The position numbers and the translations under genes were made by a program. This document shows positions 1 through 4,956 of a stretch of 5,300 bases of DNA, piece by piece. Numbering within the stretch: position 1 is the first letter of the stretch; each line of letters starts with the position of its first letter. Under the pieces are notes generated by a model, which saw only the letters and a list, made by a program, of their open reading frames with translations, was not told where the DNA came from and did no database searches. Location: NCBI GenBank assembly GCA_018263365.1, contig JAANXI010000004.1:1-5300 (forward strand), in the 5' to 3' direction. Source of the DNA: Fidelibacterota bacterium. GTDB lineage: Bacteria > Fidelibacterota > JAANXI01.

Positions 1-501
1 CAGGAATTCCACCACATCTCTGAGATTATTCGCCGGGATAATCTCCAGTTCGTCGGTGAGTGAGGCCTCTTTGGCGTTTTTCTCTGGGAGAATGATGCCG
101 CGCACACCGTTCGATTTAGCGCAAATAGAAATCGGTAACGCTCCATGAATTGGACGCAGATTTCCATCCAGGGCCAACTCCCCCAACAGAATGAAATCTT
201 TGAGGTTCTCGTGCTTCACATGGCCGTAGGCCGCTAACAGACCGACGGCAATAGGCAGGTCAAAGGCGCTGCCTTCCTTCTTGATATCGGCTGGAGCAAG
301 GTTGATAGTAGTGCGCTTTGGTTTATACTGATACCCGGAATTCTTAATCGCAGAGAAAACCCGGCTCTTGCTCTCCTTCACCGCCCCTTCCGGCAGGCCG
401 ACCATAAAAAATTTCGGCGTATTGTTTTCCAGATGGACTTCGACTTTTACGATATAGGCATCGATGCCCAGAACCGTACTGCTTGGTACTTGTGCATACA
501 T
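1..501 (-). CDS. YifB/ComM-family Mg-chelatase-like AAA+ ATPase, N-terminal part (runs off left edge)
   Basis: The first 167 codons of a protein whose remainder lies beyond the window. They match the N-terminal ChlI-like domain (ribosomal S5/Lon-protease fold) of the YifB/ComM family. Visible family blocks are VGLPEGAVKES (residues 34-44), INLAPADIKKEG (66-77), GSAFDLPIAVGLLAA (77-91) and LLGELALDGNLRPI (105-118). The Walker A and B motifs of the AAA+ module and the C-terminal domain should lie outside the window, so ATPase integrity cannot be judged. Some members (ComM) are hexameric helicases that promote branch migration during natural transformation. Others are known only by homology, so a transformation role here is inference. 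The start is the ATG at 499-501, preceded by GGAG with a 5-nt gap. The gene follows the small secreted protein gene by 95 bp, so co-transcription is possible but not shown. Confidence 0.93.
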   Translation of the reverse strand, partial: MYAQVPSSTVLGIDAYIVKVEVHLENNTPKFFMVGLPEGAVKESKSRVFSAIKNSGYQYKPKRTTINLAPADIKKEGSAFDLPIAVGLLAAYGHVKHENLKDFILLGELALDGNLRPIHGALPISICAKSNGVRGIILPEKNAKEASLTDELEIIPANNLRDVVEFL

Positions 502-506
502 ACTAA

Positions 507-510
507 CTCC
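507..510 (-). promoter_or_regulatory. Shine-Dalgarno site of the yifB-like gene
   Basis: On the minus strand, GGAG lies 5 nt before the ATG at 499-501. This fixes the start of the YifB-like protein at MYAQVP, the usual N-terminus type for this family. Confidence 0.6.
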
Positions 511-542
511 GTGTTTTTTTAAATGAATAACTGAAATACAAC

Positions 543-574
543 ACCTGCCGATTGGTCAGCAGGTACTCCAACCT
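543..574 (-). terminator. Possible weak hairpin between the small protein gene and yifB
   Basis: ACCTGC (543-548) and GCAGGT (559-564) are perfect 6-bp inverted arms around a 10-nt loop. A competing smaller pairing exists between AGGT (561-564) and ACCT (571-574). On the transcribed minus strand no run of T follows, so this is not a convincing intrinsic terminator. It could be a weak attenuator or RNA-stability hairpin in the 95-bp gap, or chance. Confidence 0.2.
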
Positions 575-596
575 GACTACTAACTATCTCGCTGAT

Positions 597-1049
597 TTAT
601 TGCGTCTGTGTTGAATCGCTCATCTCGTATTGCAGTATTCGATGTGCATACCGCAACGCATCGGCAAAACTTCCTGATGCGTGGATTTTCCGCTTATAGT
701 ACTGGTCAATCAACTCAATAAATCGCTGTCGTTCATCATAGGAATTTATCCGGAAATACGCAACGGTTTGTTCCAAATTTGATTTAATTTCACCGATGTT
801 ATTATTGGCGGATTCGATGGATTTGTCGAACTTTCGGAGCACATCATAATGACTCATCAGATATCCGGTCAGAAAGGTATTTTTTTCCTCTGTGCTCATG
901 GTTTTCCAGTACAGGGCGATACCCGTTGAAATTAACTTCGGTCTCCCCTGTTTGAACGCCGCCGAGTCAACCTCAGGCTGACCAAATACGTGGGTGTTTG
1001 AACTGAATAAGAACAGGATGCAGAAAACAATCGTTAGCCAAATACGCAT
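597..1049 (-). CDS. Small secreted protein of unknown function
   Basis: A 150-residue protein I do not recognise. It starts with a clear Sec signal peptide: MRIW, then a hydrophobic core (about residues 5-16), with a likely cleavage after VFG near residue 23, leaving QPEVDS at the mature N-terminus. There is no lipobox cysteine. The mature part (about 127 residues) looks helical and charged. It includes a W-x2-MS-x2-EK-x2-FL-x-GY segment (48-63) of a kind seen in several small exported proteins, and a possible amphipathic helix around 70-95. The mature part has no cysteines, metal motif or catalytic motif. The ATG at 1047-1049 is chosen because GGAG lies 8 nt upstream; the in-frame GTG at 1056-1058 overlaps that GGAG. 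The gene begins 17 nt after the ispG stop, so it is probably co-transcribed with ispG, but an exported protein has no obvious link to isoprenoid synthesis. Confidence 0.85.
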   Translation of the reverse strand: MRIWLTIVFCILFLFSSNTHVFGQPEVDSAAFKQGRPKLISTGIALYWKTMSTEEKNTFLTGYLMSHYDVLRKFDKSIESANNNIGEIKSNLEQTVAYFRINSYDERQRFIELIDQYYKRKIHASGSFADALRYAHRILQYEMSDSTQTQ

Positions 1050-1057
1050 GGTATACA

Positions 1058-1061
1058 CTCC
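1058..1061 (-). promoter_or_regulatory. Shine-Dalgarno site deciding the start of the small secreted protein
   Basis: Minus-strand GGAG, 8 nt before the ATG at 1047-1049. An alternative GTG start (1056-1058) shares its first base with this GGAG and so could not use it. This favours the 150-residue form over the 153-residue form. Confidence 0.6.
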
Positions 1062-1066
1062 AATGA

Positions 1067-2170
1067 TTATGCCACCTTCGATGTTTGACCGGCTTCCGGC
1101 TTCCAGGCATCAATCTCCCGGATCAGGCGTTCTACTACCTGATTCTCCGGGATTTTACCGATGGTCTGACCGTTTTTAAAAAGCAACGCCTCTTCCCGCC
1201 CACATGCGACGCCAATGTCGGCATCGCCTGCTTCCCCGGGGCCGTTGACCGCACATCCCATGATGGCGACCTTCAGGGTCTTATCGGTTTGTTCCAGATA
1301 AGCTTCCACCTGTTCCACGATTTTGAACAGATCGACTTCGAGGCGGCCGCAAGTCGGACAAGCTACAATTGTCGCACCTTTTGTGGACATATTAAGCGAC
1401 TTCAGGATCTCGAATCCGACCTTTACTTCTTTGATCGGATCATCGGCAAGCGATACGCGAATTGTATCGCCAATCCCTTCGCCCAGCAGCGTCCCGATAC
1501 CGATAGATGATTTAATTGAGCCCTGCCGGTACGGTCCGGCTTCAGTCACACCCAGATGTAAAGGGTAATCGTAACGGTCCGCAAACAGACGATACGCCTG
1601 AATCATCAGCGGGACATCCGACGCCTTCAGGGAGACGACAATATCGCTGAAATCGTGCTCCTTGCAAATTCGGATATGCCGGGTGGCGCTCTCAACCATT
1701 GCTTCGGCAGTCGGATAGCCGTGTTTTTCTATTAAATCTTTTTCCAGGCTCCCGGCGTTCACGCCAATACGAATAGGAATGCCAGCCGCACTCACTTTCT
1801 CAAGGATCTCAGCAACCCGGGATTCCTTTCCGATATTGCCGGGATTAATGCGGATTTTGTCAGCGCCAGCATCTACCGCGTGCAACGCCATCACATGATT
1901 GAAATGGATATCAGCAACAACCGGAATCGCCACAGCCTGTTTAATTTTCTCTAACGATTTCGCCGCTTCCTTCGAAGGCACGGTCACTCTGATGATCTGG
2001 CATCCCGCCTCTTCCAGGCGGAGGATCTGATCAATCGTTGCCGAGGTATTCTCCGTCTTGGTAGTGGTCATTGACTGCACCGACACAGGCGCGCCACCTC
2101 CGATCGGGACATCCCCAACCATCACCTGTTTCGTGGAATTGCGGTATATAGTGTTCACACCCATCTTCAT
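1067..2170 (-). CDS. ispG: 4-hydroxy-3-methylbut-2-en-1-yl diphosphate synthase (IspG/GcpE)
   Basis: This cytoplasmic [4Fe-4S] enzyme converts methylerythritol 2,4-cyclodiphosphate to HMBPP, the penultimate step of the MEP isoprenoid pathway. Numbering from the first ATG, the N-terminal TIM-barrel half shows VPIGGGAPVSVQSMT (21-35), VVADIHFN (84-91), KIRINPGNIG (105-114) and GVTEAGPYRQGS (207-218). The C-terminal half carries the cluster ligands: CPTCGR gives Cys271 and Cys274, GCAVNGPGE gives Cys306 and the conserved Glu313. All are present, so the enzyme should be active. Its length of 365-367 residues matches the short E. coli-type form and lacks the large insert of the plant and Bacteroidetes-type enzyme. 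The first ATG (2168-2170) is only 2 nt from GAGGG, whereas the in-frame ATG at 2162-2164 is 8 nt away and is probably used. It lies 59 bp after the TPR gene and 17 nt before the small secreted protein gene. Confidence 0.98.
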   Translation of the reverse strand: MKMGVNTIYRNSTKQVMVGDVPIGGGAPVSVQSMTTTKTENTSATIDQILRLEEAGCQIIRVTVPSKEAAKSLEKIKQAVAIPVVADIHFNHVMALHAVDAGADKIRINPGNIGKESRVAEILEKVSAAGIPIRIGVNAGSLEKDLIEKHGYPTAEAMVESATRHIRICKEHDFSDIVVSLKASDVPLMIQAYRLFADRYDYPLHLGVTEAGPYRQGSIKSSIGIGTLLGEGIGDTIRVSLADDPIKEVKVGFEILKSLNMSTKGATIVACPTCGRLEVDLFKIVEQVEAYLEQTDKTLKVAIMGCAVNGPGEAGDADIGVACGREEALLFKNGQTIGKIPENQVVERLIREIDAWKPEAGQTSKVA

Positions 2171-2172
2171 CG

Positions 2173-2177
2173 CCCTC
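2173..2177 (-). promoter_or_regulatory. Shine-Dalgarno site of ispG, favouring the second ATG
   Basis: Minus-strand GAGGG. It is 2 nt from the first ATG (2168-2170) but 8 nt from the second in-frame ATG (2162-2164). Normal spacing therefore points to the second, giving MGVNTIYRNS at the N-terminus. Confidence 0.55.
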
Positions 2178-2229
2178 GTAAAAAGAAAAAGTAGCCGCCT
2201 CCGTTATGGTAATCAATGGGAATTTCTTC

Positions 2230-3393
2230 TTACTCCAATGATTGGAGCATCTGCCGGGCCTCACTGCGCATCCGGGACGGGATCTGCTCTGCGGCAACCT
2301 CCCTGAAATGGACTTGCGCCTCGTCAGGCCGATTCAACTCCAGATACGACTTTCCGGCGATAATCCGCGCGTTCAAACCGTGAAAATCGTACTCATCGAT
2401 ATTTTCATCGATGTATTGCTGGAGGAGTGCAATTGCGTCCTGGTAATATTGCCTGTGAAAAGCCAGCAGTCCTGAGAGATACGTCGCCTTATTGCCGTAC
2501 TCCAACTGATAAAACCGGTCTAACCCCGGAATTAACTCACGAAGCGAATCGAGGGTATTTTTGGCAGCCATCGTGTCGCCAAGCGCGAACTCGAAATCGC
2601 CCCGCATCGCCCAGTAATACGGACTGTTCGGGAATTCCGAAGTTAATCGTCTTGATATTTTCAATGCCTCCTGCACGTGGTCTTCCAGGTAGCCGTTGAT
2701 GTACATCAGAATACTCCACGCTTCCTGGCTTCCGTACCGGCCGTTCTCCGCAGCGTGTTGCAATTCCTTGCGCCCTTGTTCCATTGTCCCGTGCAGCCCA
2801 AACAGCCGCGAGACAGTCTGCAGCAGCGCGCCGGACATCCCCACATAGTAATGAAATGCCCCCATGGCGAGCTGGACGTCCGCCAGTTCGGAGTCAAGTT
2901 GTTCTGCTTTCTTTACCTTCGTTATTCCCCGGTATCCGTGGATTGCTCCGGCAATCCAGTGTTTTCTGGCTAAATCGACGCGCGCCTGAATTCCCAGGGA
3001 CATTCCGTACAGCAGCCAGCCATACACATCATCAGGGTTCTTTTGGACATAAGGTTTGCAGAGCTCCGCCGCTTCCTGAATCCGCACGAGAAGTGTCTCC
3101 TCGCTGGCGGTCACTCCGTGGGTTCCACGTACAAGCATCCAGTCGGCGACTCCAAATAACAAAGAGCCGGCAGGATGTGCCGGGTATTGGTCCATGACCT
3201 GCCGAAAATACTGCTTGGCTTCCCGGTGTTCGTAATTGTACATGTGATAAATGCCCCGTTGAAGCAGGCGGTCGCCGGGCAGCGCCGATTGTTCCGCCTG
3301 ACATGCGGGAATTGCTCCAACGAAAAGGAGAAAAAGTGAGAATACAGCCTGTCGGATCAATTTACGGCATTTCGAATTCGTGTTCGGGATCAC
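2230..3393 (-). CDS. Exported tetratricopeptide-repeat protein, Iml2/TTC39-like in its middle part
   Basis: A 387-residue protein made almost wholly of helical TPR-like units behind a signal sequence. The N-terminus is basic (KCRKLIRQ, 8-15), followed by a hydrophobic stretch (16-28) and IPAC at 28-31. IPAC is an imperfect lipobox, so the protein may be a lipoprotein or may be cleaved nearby. TPR-like units are visible at about 40-72 (DRLLQRGIYHMYNYEHREAK), 124-157, 224-256, 257-290 and 305-333, with a last one at 340-371. The stretch 176-260 (GAFHYYVGMSG, then LFGLHG, then FPNSPYY) resembles, from memory, bacterial relatives of the Iml2/TTC39 family. No catalytic motif is seen, so a scaffold or partner-binding role in the envelope is inferred. 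The start is uncertain: the GTG at 3391-3393 overlaps usp by 32 nt, while a TTG at 3358-3360, one base past the usp stop, would give a compact MIRQ signal peptide. Neither has a clear ribosome site. Confidence 0.88.
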   Translation of the reverse strand: MIPNTNSKCRKLIRQAVFSLFLLFVGAIPACQAEQSALPGDRLLQRGIYHMYNYEHREAKQYFRQVMDQYPAHPAGSLLFGVADWMLVRGTHGVTASEETLLVRIQEAAELCKPYVQKNPDDVYGWLLYGMSLGIQARVDLARKHWIAGAIHGYRGITKVKKAEQLDSELADVQLAMGAFHYYVGMSGALLQTVSRLFGLHGTMEQGRKELQHAAENGRYGSQEAWSILMYINGYLEDHVQEALKISRRLTSEFPNSPYYWAMRGDFEFALGDTMAAKNTLDSLRELIPGLDRFYQLEYGNKATYLSGLLAFHRQYYQDAIALLQQYIDENIDEYDFHGLNARIIAGKSYLELNRPDEAQVHFREVAAEQIPSRMRSEARQMLQSLE

Positions 3394-3826
3394 GTACCGT
3401 CAGCACCGGACACGGGGACTTCCGCACCACTTTTTCCGTCGTACTGCCGAACAGGATATGACTCAGACCGCTCAATCCGTGGGTCGCCATAACAATCAGA
3501 TCAATCCCTTCATCCCGAGCGTAATCGATGATCTCCTTAAAACTCCGGCCGTGCCTGACAACTGAATGGGTTCGAATATGCTGTGGGATATCCTCCTCGA
3601 CAATTGATTTCAGGCTCTTTTCGGCATGCTCAACGTGATTCTCTTCCAGTTCCGCATAATTTACCTGCGTCCATCCGAAATCCACCGGGGTGTTAATCGG
3701 TTCCACGACGTAAAGGCAGTGCAGATCCGCCTCGAATTTTTCAGCCATTTCCACTACATACGGGAGAGCAAATCTGGAAAATTCAGAAAAATCTGTTGTA
3801 TACAATATGTTCTTTATTTCAGGCAT
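3362..3826 (-). CDS. Universal stress protein, UspA family, single domain
   Basis: A 154-residue cytoplasmic protein matching a single Usp domain over its full length. It opens with IKNILYTTDFSEFSRFAL (4-21), with the early aspartate (Asp12) typical of the nucleotide-binding edge. The nucleotide-loop region reads DLIVMATHGLSGLSHILFGS (109-128), fitting the A/G-x2-G-x9-GS pattern of ATP-binding Usps with alanine in place of the first glycine, a common variant. It ends in SPCPVLTV (137-144), the usual closing strand. Such proteins bind ATP or AMP and dimerise, and support survival under starvation or stress; the specific role here is unknown. The ATG at 3824-3826 has a near-perfect GAGGAGG 5 nt upstream, so it is probably well translated. 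It appears to lead a cluster with the TPR protein, ispG and the small secreted protein. The next gene may overlap its 3' end by 32 nt. Confidence 0.96.
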   Translation of the reverse strand: MPEIKNILYTTDFSEFSRFALPYVVEMAEKFEADLHCLYVVEPINTPVDFGWTQVNYAELEENHVEHAEKSLKSIVEEDIPQHIRTHSVVRHGRSFKEIIDYARDEGIDLIVMATHGLSGLSHILFGSTTEKVVRKSPCPVLTVRDPEHEFEMP

Positions 3827-3831
3827 TTGAG

Positions 3832-3838
3832 CCTCCTC
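3832..3838 (-). promoter_or_regulatory. Strong Shine-Dalgarno site of the universal stress gene
   Basis: Minus-strand GAGGAGG, 5 nt before the ATG at 3824-3826. It is the strongest ribosome site in the window and suggests efficient translation of the universal stress protein. Confidence 0.8.
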
Positions 3839-3869
3839 ATTTAAAGTAAATTGTTAAAAGAATATCATG

Positions 3870-3897
3870 TTTATAATCTAGCCTGAATTATTCATAA
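3870..3897 (-). promoter_or_regulatory. Candidate promoter for the usp-TPR-ispG cluster
   Basis: In an AT-rich stretch just upstream of usp, TATAAA (3870-3875, five of six to a sigma-70 -10 box) lies 16 nt after TTATGA (3892-3897, only three of six to a -35 box). Initiation here would leave a leader of about 35-40 nt. The -35 match is poor and FCB bacteria often use different consensus sequences, so position alone is the main argument. Confidence 0.22.
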
Positions 3898-3918
3898 GCA
3901 GCATCGTATCTCGTTACA

Positions 3919-3957
3919 GGCCTGTTTCCGATAGTCAAGAGCCTGTCGATAGTCGGG
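3919..3957 (-). repeat. Short imperfect tandem repeat (18/21 nt)
   Basis: GCCTGTTTCCGATAGTC (3920-3936) recurs as GCCTGTCGATAGTC (3941-3954). The copies are identical apart from a 3-nt TTC present only in the first. On the minus strand this makes two adjoining units of about 18 and 21 nt beginning GACTATCG. The 3-nt difference would keep a reading frame (DYRQA then DYRKQA), but no credible gene surrounds it. It is probably replication slippage or a decayed sequence. Confidence 0.45.
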
Positions 3958-4051
3958 ACTTACGACTGGGTTTCCAATCGGATCTTTCGTCTTTGAATAT
4001 AAGTGATTTTGCACCTTCTCATTTGAAAAAATACCAGCATCATTTCGAATA

Positions 4052-4156
4052 ATCCAACTCCATCCCTGCCCCTTCCTCTTCGCAAGAGGAAGGGAACTGG
4101 TTTCCTCAACGTTCTCGCCTCTCTTTGAAGAGAGGGGACCAAGGGGTGAGTTGGAT
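4052..4156. repeat. 105-bp palindromic intergenic repeat with three hairpin arms
   Basis: The outer arms ATCCAACTC (4052-4060) and GAGTTGGAT (4148-4156) are exact reverse complements, and pairing continues inward through CATCCCT and AGGGGT with a bulge. Inside are two perfect hairpins: an 11-bp stem CCCTTCCTCTT (4070-4080) with AAGAGGAAGGG (4084-4094) around a 3-nt loop, and an 8-bp stem CCTCTCTT (4118-4125) with AAGAGAGG (4128-4135). The whole can fold as a three-way junction. From memory, the layout and wording (AACTC..CCC, two purine/pyrimidine hairpins, GGGGTGAGTT) match a class of dispersed intergenic repeats in many environmental bacterial genomes that is often mistranslated as peptides like PLSSKRGE. 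It encodes no protein, so if mobile it would need help in trans. It lies 10 bp past the 42-codon ORF stop and has no T-run for an intrinsic terminator. Confidence 0.8.
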
Positions 4157-4166
4157 CGTTTAGTTA

Positions 4167-4295
4167 TCATTTTGCAAATATTTCTTCCGGTTTTTTGGGA
4201 GCACGGACATTCCATAGCATATCATAATGTATTGTTTCTCCATAATTTAAGACCGTATCACCAGTCAATGCTTTATAGATTAATGAATATTTCAT
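4167..4295 (-). CDS. Possible 42-residue small protein, or a C-terminal gene fragment
   Basis: An ATG (4293-4295) one base after the lipoprotein stop opens a 42-codon frame ending in TGA at 4167-4169. The product starts MKYSLIYKALTGDT, continues through NYGETIHYDMLWNV (17-30) and ends in RAPKKPEEIFAK. Its composition is protein-like: mixed polar and aromatic residues with a proline/lysine-rich end, using ordinary codons (GGT, GAT, GTC, CGT, GAA). There is no clear ribosome site, so translation would depend on coupling to the lipoprotein stop. It has no signal peptide or membrane segment and I recognise no family. The alternatives are a 3' remnant of a decayed gene, since the frame stays open upstream over the lipoprotein end (reading ILFR just before the Met), or chance. 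It stops 10 bp before the palindromic repeat. Confidence 0.35.
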   Translation of the reverse strand: MKYSLIYKALTGDTVLNYGETIHYDMLWNVRAPKKPEEIFAK

Positions 4296-4296
4296 T

Positions 4297-4956
4297 CTAA
4301 ATAAAATACCCAGTCCCAAAAATTTCAACTAATACCTGGATGGCGCGCAACAACGCTTCAGGATAAGACCGGTATTCCACCCCGTCTACCACCCAGGTGG
4401 CAGGATCATTGGGGTCCAGGGTCGTAGGATTCCCGGTTCCGCTGAACAAATAGGTTACCTCTTTCTGGGCATCACTCAGGTCTCCCAGCCTGTAATGGGC
4501 CATCGCTTTCATACAGCGAACGTCCCGATAATCGATATCCGTCTTATACTCGAATTGAAATGTGCTGTCCAAAGTGAGGGCTGTAGTAAAATCCTGAATC
4601 GCGTCCTGATATGAGGCATCGTCCATCAGGTAATATGCTCCACGCCCAACATATAATGCCGTAAGAGTATCAACCTGTTTATCAAGCGTGTTAAATTCAA
4701 TAATCGCCTCATTATTTTTCGATCGCATAAGATGTGTCCAGCCTTTGCCAAGCAACGCGGGTGGGTAATTTTCCCGCTTACCAAGTGCATCCTCAAACGA
4801 CTGTAACGCTGAACGGTAATACCCGTTCGAAAAGAACTCCCATCCGTCCCGCGTAAGCTCTGCTGCTGAGGAGCCGGAATCGGTCAGCATCGTGCATGAG
4901 GACAGCAACACCACTATCAGTGCACCGATAAAACTGATTTGGGTCAATCTGGTCAT
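4297..4956 (-). CDS. TPR-containing lipoprotein of unknown function
   Basis: A 219-residue protein with a lipoprotein signal peptide: MTRLTQ, a hydrophobic core (8-18) and the lipobox LSSC, with Cys21 as the predicted lipidated residue. Serine and threonine rather than Asp follow the cysteine. The mature part carries TPR-like helical pairs at about 34-65 (GWEFFSNGYYRSALQSFEDA), 66-98, 99-132 (RGAYYLMDDASYQDAIQDFT) and a shorter one near 147-170 (MAHYRLGDLSDAQKEV). A 20-residue Asp/Pro/Thr-rich link (172-190) leads to a last helix (198-214). No catalytic residues are evident, so it probably binds a partner at the envelope. The ATG overlaps the TGA of the upstream T9SS-tailed protein (ATGA, 4953-4956) and no ribosome site is visible, which implies translational coupling. 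A functional link with that secreted protein is a reasonable inference. Confidence 0.88.
   Translation of the reverse strand: MTRLTQISFIGALIVVLLSSCTMLTDSGSSAAELTRDGWEFFSNGYYRSALQSFEDALGKRENYPPALLGKGWTHLMRSKNNEAIIEFNTLDKQVDTLTALYVGRGAYYLMDDASYQDAIQDFTTALTLDSTFQFEYKTDIDYRDVRCMKAMAHYRLGDLSDAQKEVTYLFSGTGNPTTLDPNDPATWVVDGVEYRSYPEALLRAIQVLVEIFGTGYFI
4953..4956 (-). promoter_or_regulatory. ATGA stop/start overlap coupling the T9SS-tailed protein and the lipoprotein
   Basis: The TGA stop of the sorting-domain protein (4953-4955) shares bases with the ATG of the lipoprotein (4954-4956). No Shine-Dalgarno sequence is visible upstream, so the lipoprotein is probably translated by ribosomes that have just terminated. 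Confidence 0.7.

Larger units (their letters stand above)
3839..4166. other. Gene-poor interval between the lipoprotein/42-codon ORF and usp
   Basis: About 330 bp with no gene I would accept. From right to left it holds a 105-bp three-armed palindromic repeat (4052-4156), then about 95 bp without recognisable structure (3956-4051), a short imperfect tandem repeat (3919-3957) and an AT-rich stretch with a possible usp promoter (3839-3900). A minus-strand open frame of 107 codons (3892-4215) crosses the interval, but it runs through the palindrome and into another reading frame of the 42-codon ORF, so I do not call it a gene. Confidence 0.6.

Noticed and set aside
1085..1568. Plus-strand ORFs of 141 and 81 codons opposite ispG
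   Set aside because: They are antisense shadows of a highly conserved gene, with no recognisable domain and no ribosome site.
2232..2247. Perfect palindrome CTCCAATGATTGGAG at the end of the TPR gene, whose left part recurs near 1057-1068
   Set aside because: The arms are only 7 bp around one base, it overlaps the final codons, and no T-run follows. The 12-base match to the second site is expected by chance in a window this size and reflects a GGAG ribosome site there.
2031..2297. 88-codon minus-strand ORF across the TPR-ispG junction
   Set aside because: It overlaps the end of the TPR gene and the start of ispG in another frame; both have strong family or compositional support.
2784..3197. 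137-codon plus-strand ORF opposite the TPR gene
   Set aside because: Antisense shadow, rich in Arg, Pro and Ser as expected from the complement of a coding frame, with no domain.
3892..4215. 107-codon minus-strand ORF between the lipoprotein and usp, with a nested 60-codon frame
   Set aside because: It runs straight through the 105-bp palindromic repeat, so its middle (GPLSSKRGE-like) is an artefact of hairpin sequence. Its start lies in another frame of the 42-codon ORF, it has no ribosome site, and its composition is cysteine-rich and irregular.
4290..4305. Frameshift joining the lipoprotein to the 42-codon frame
   Set aside because: The lipoprotein ends plausibly after its last helix, there is no slippery sequence of note, and the ATG directly after the stop explains the arrangement. 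Only homologues of a joined form would revive it.
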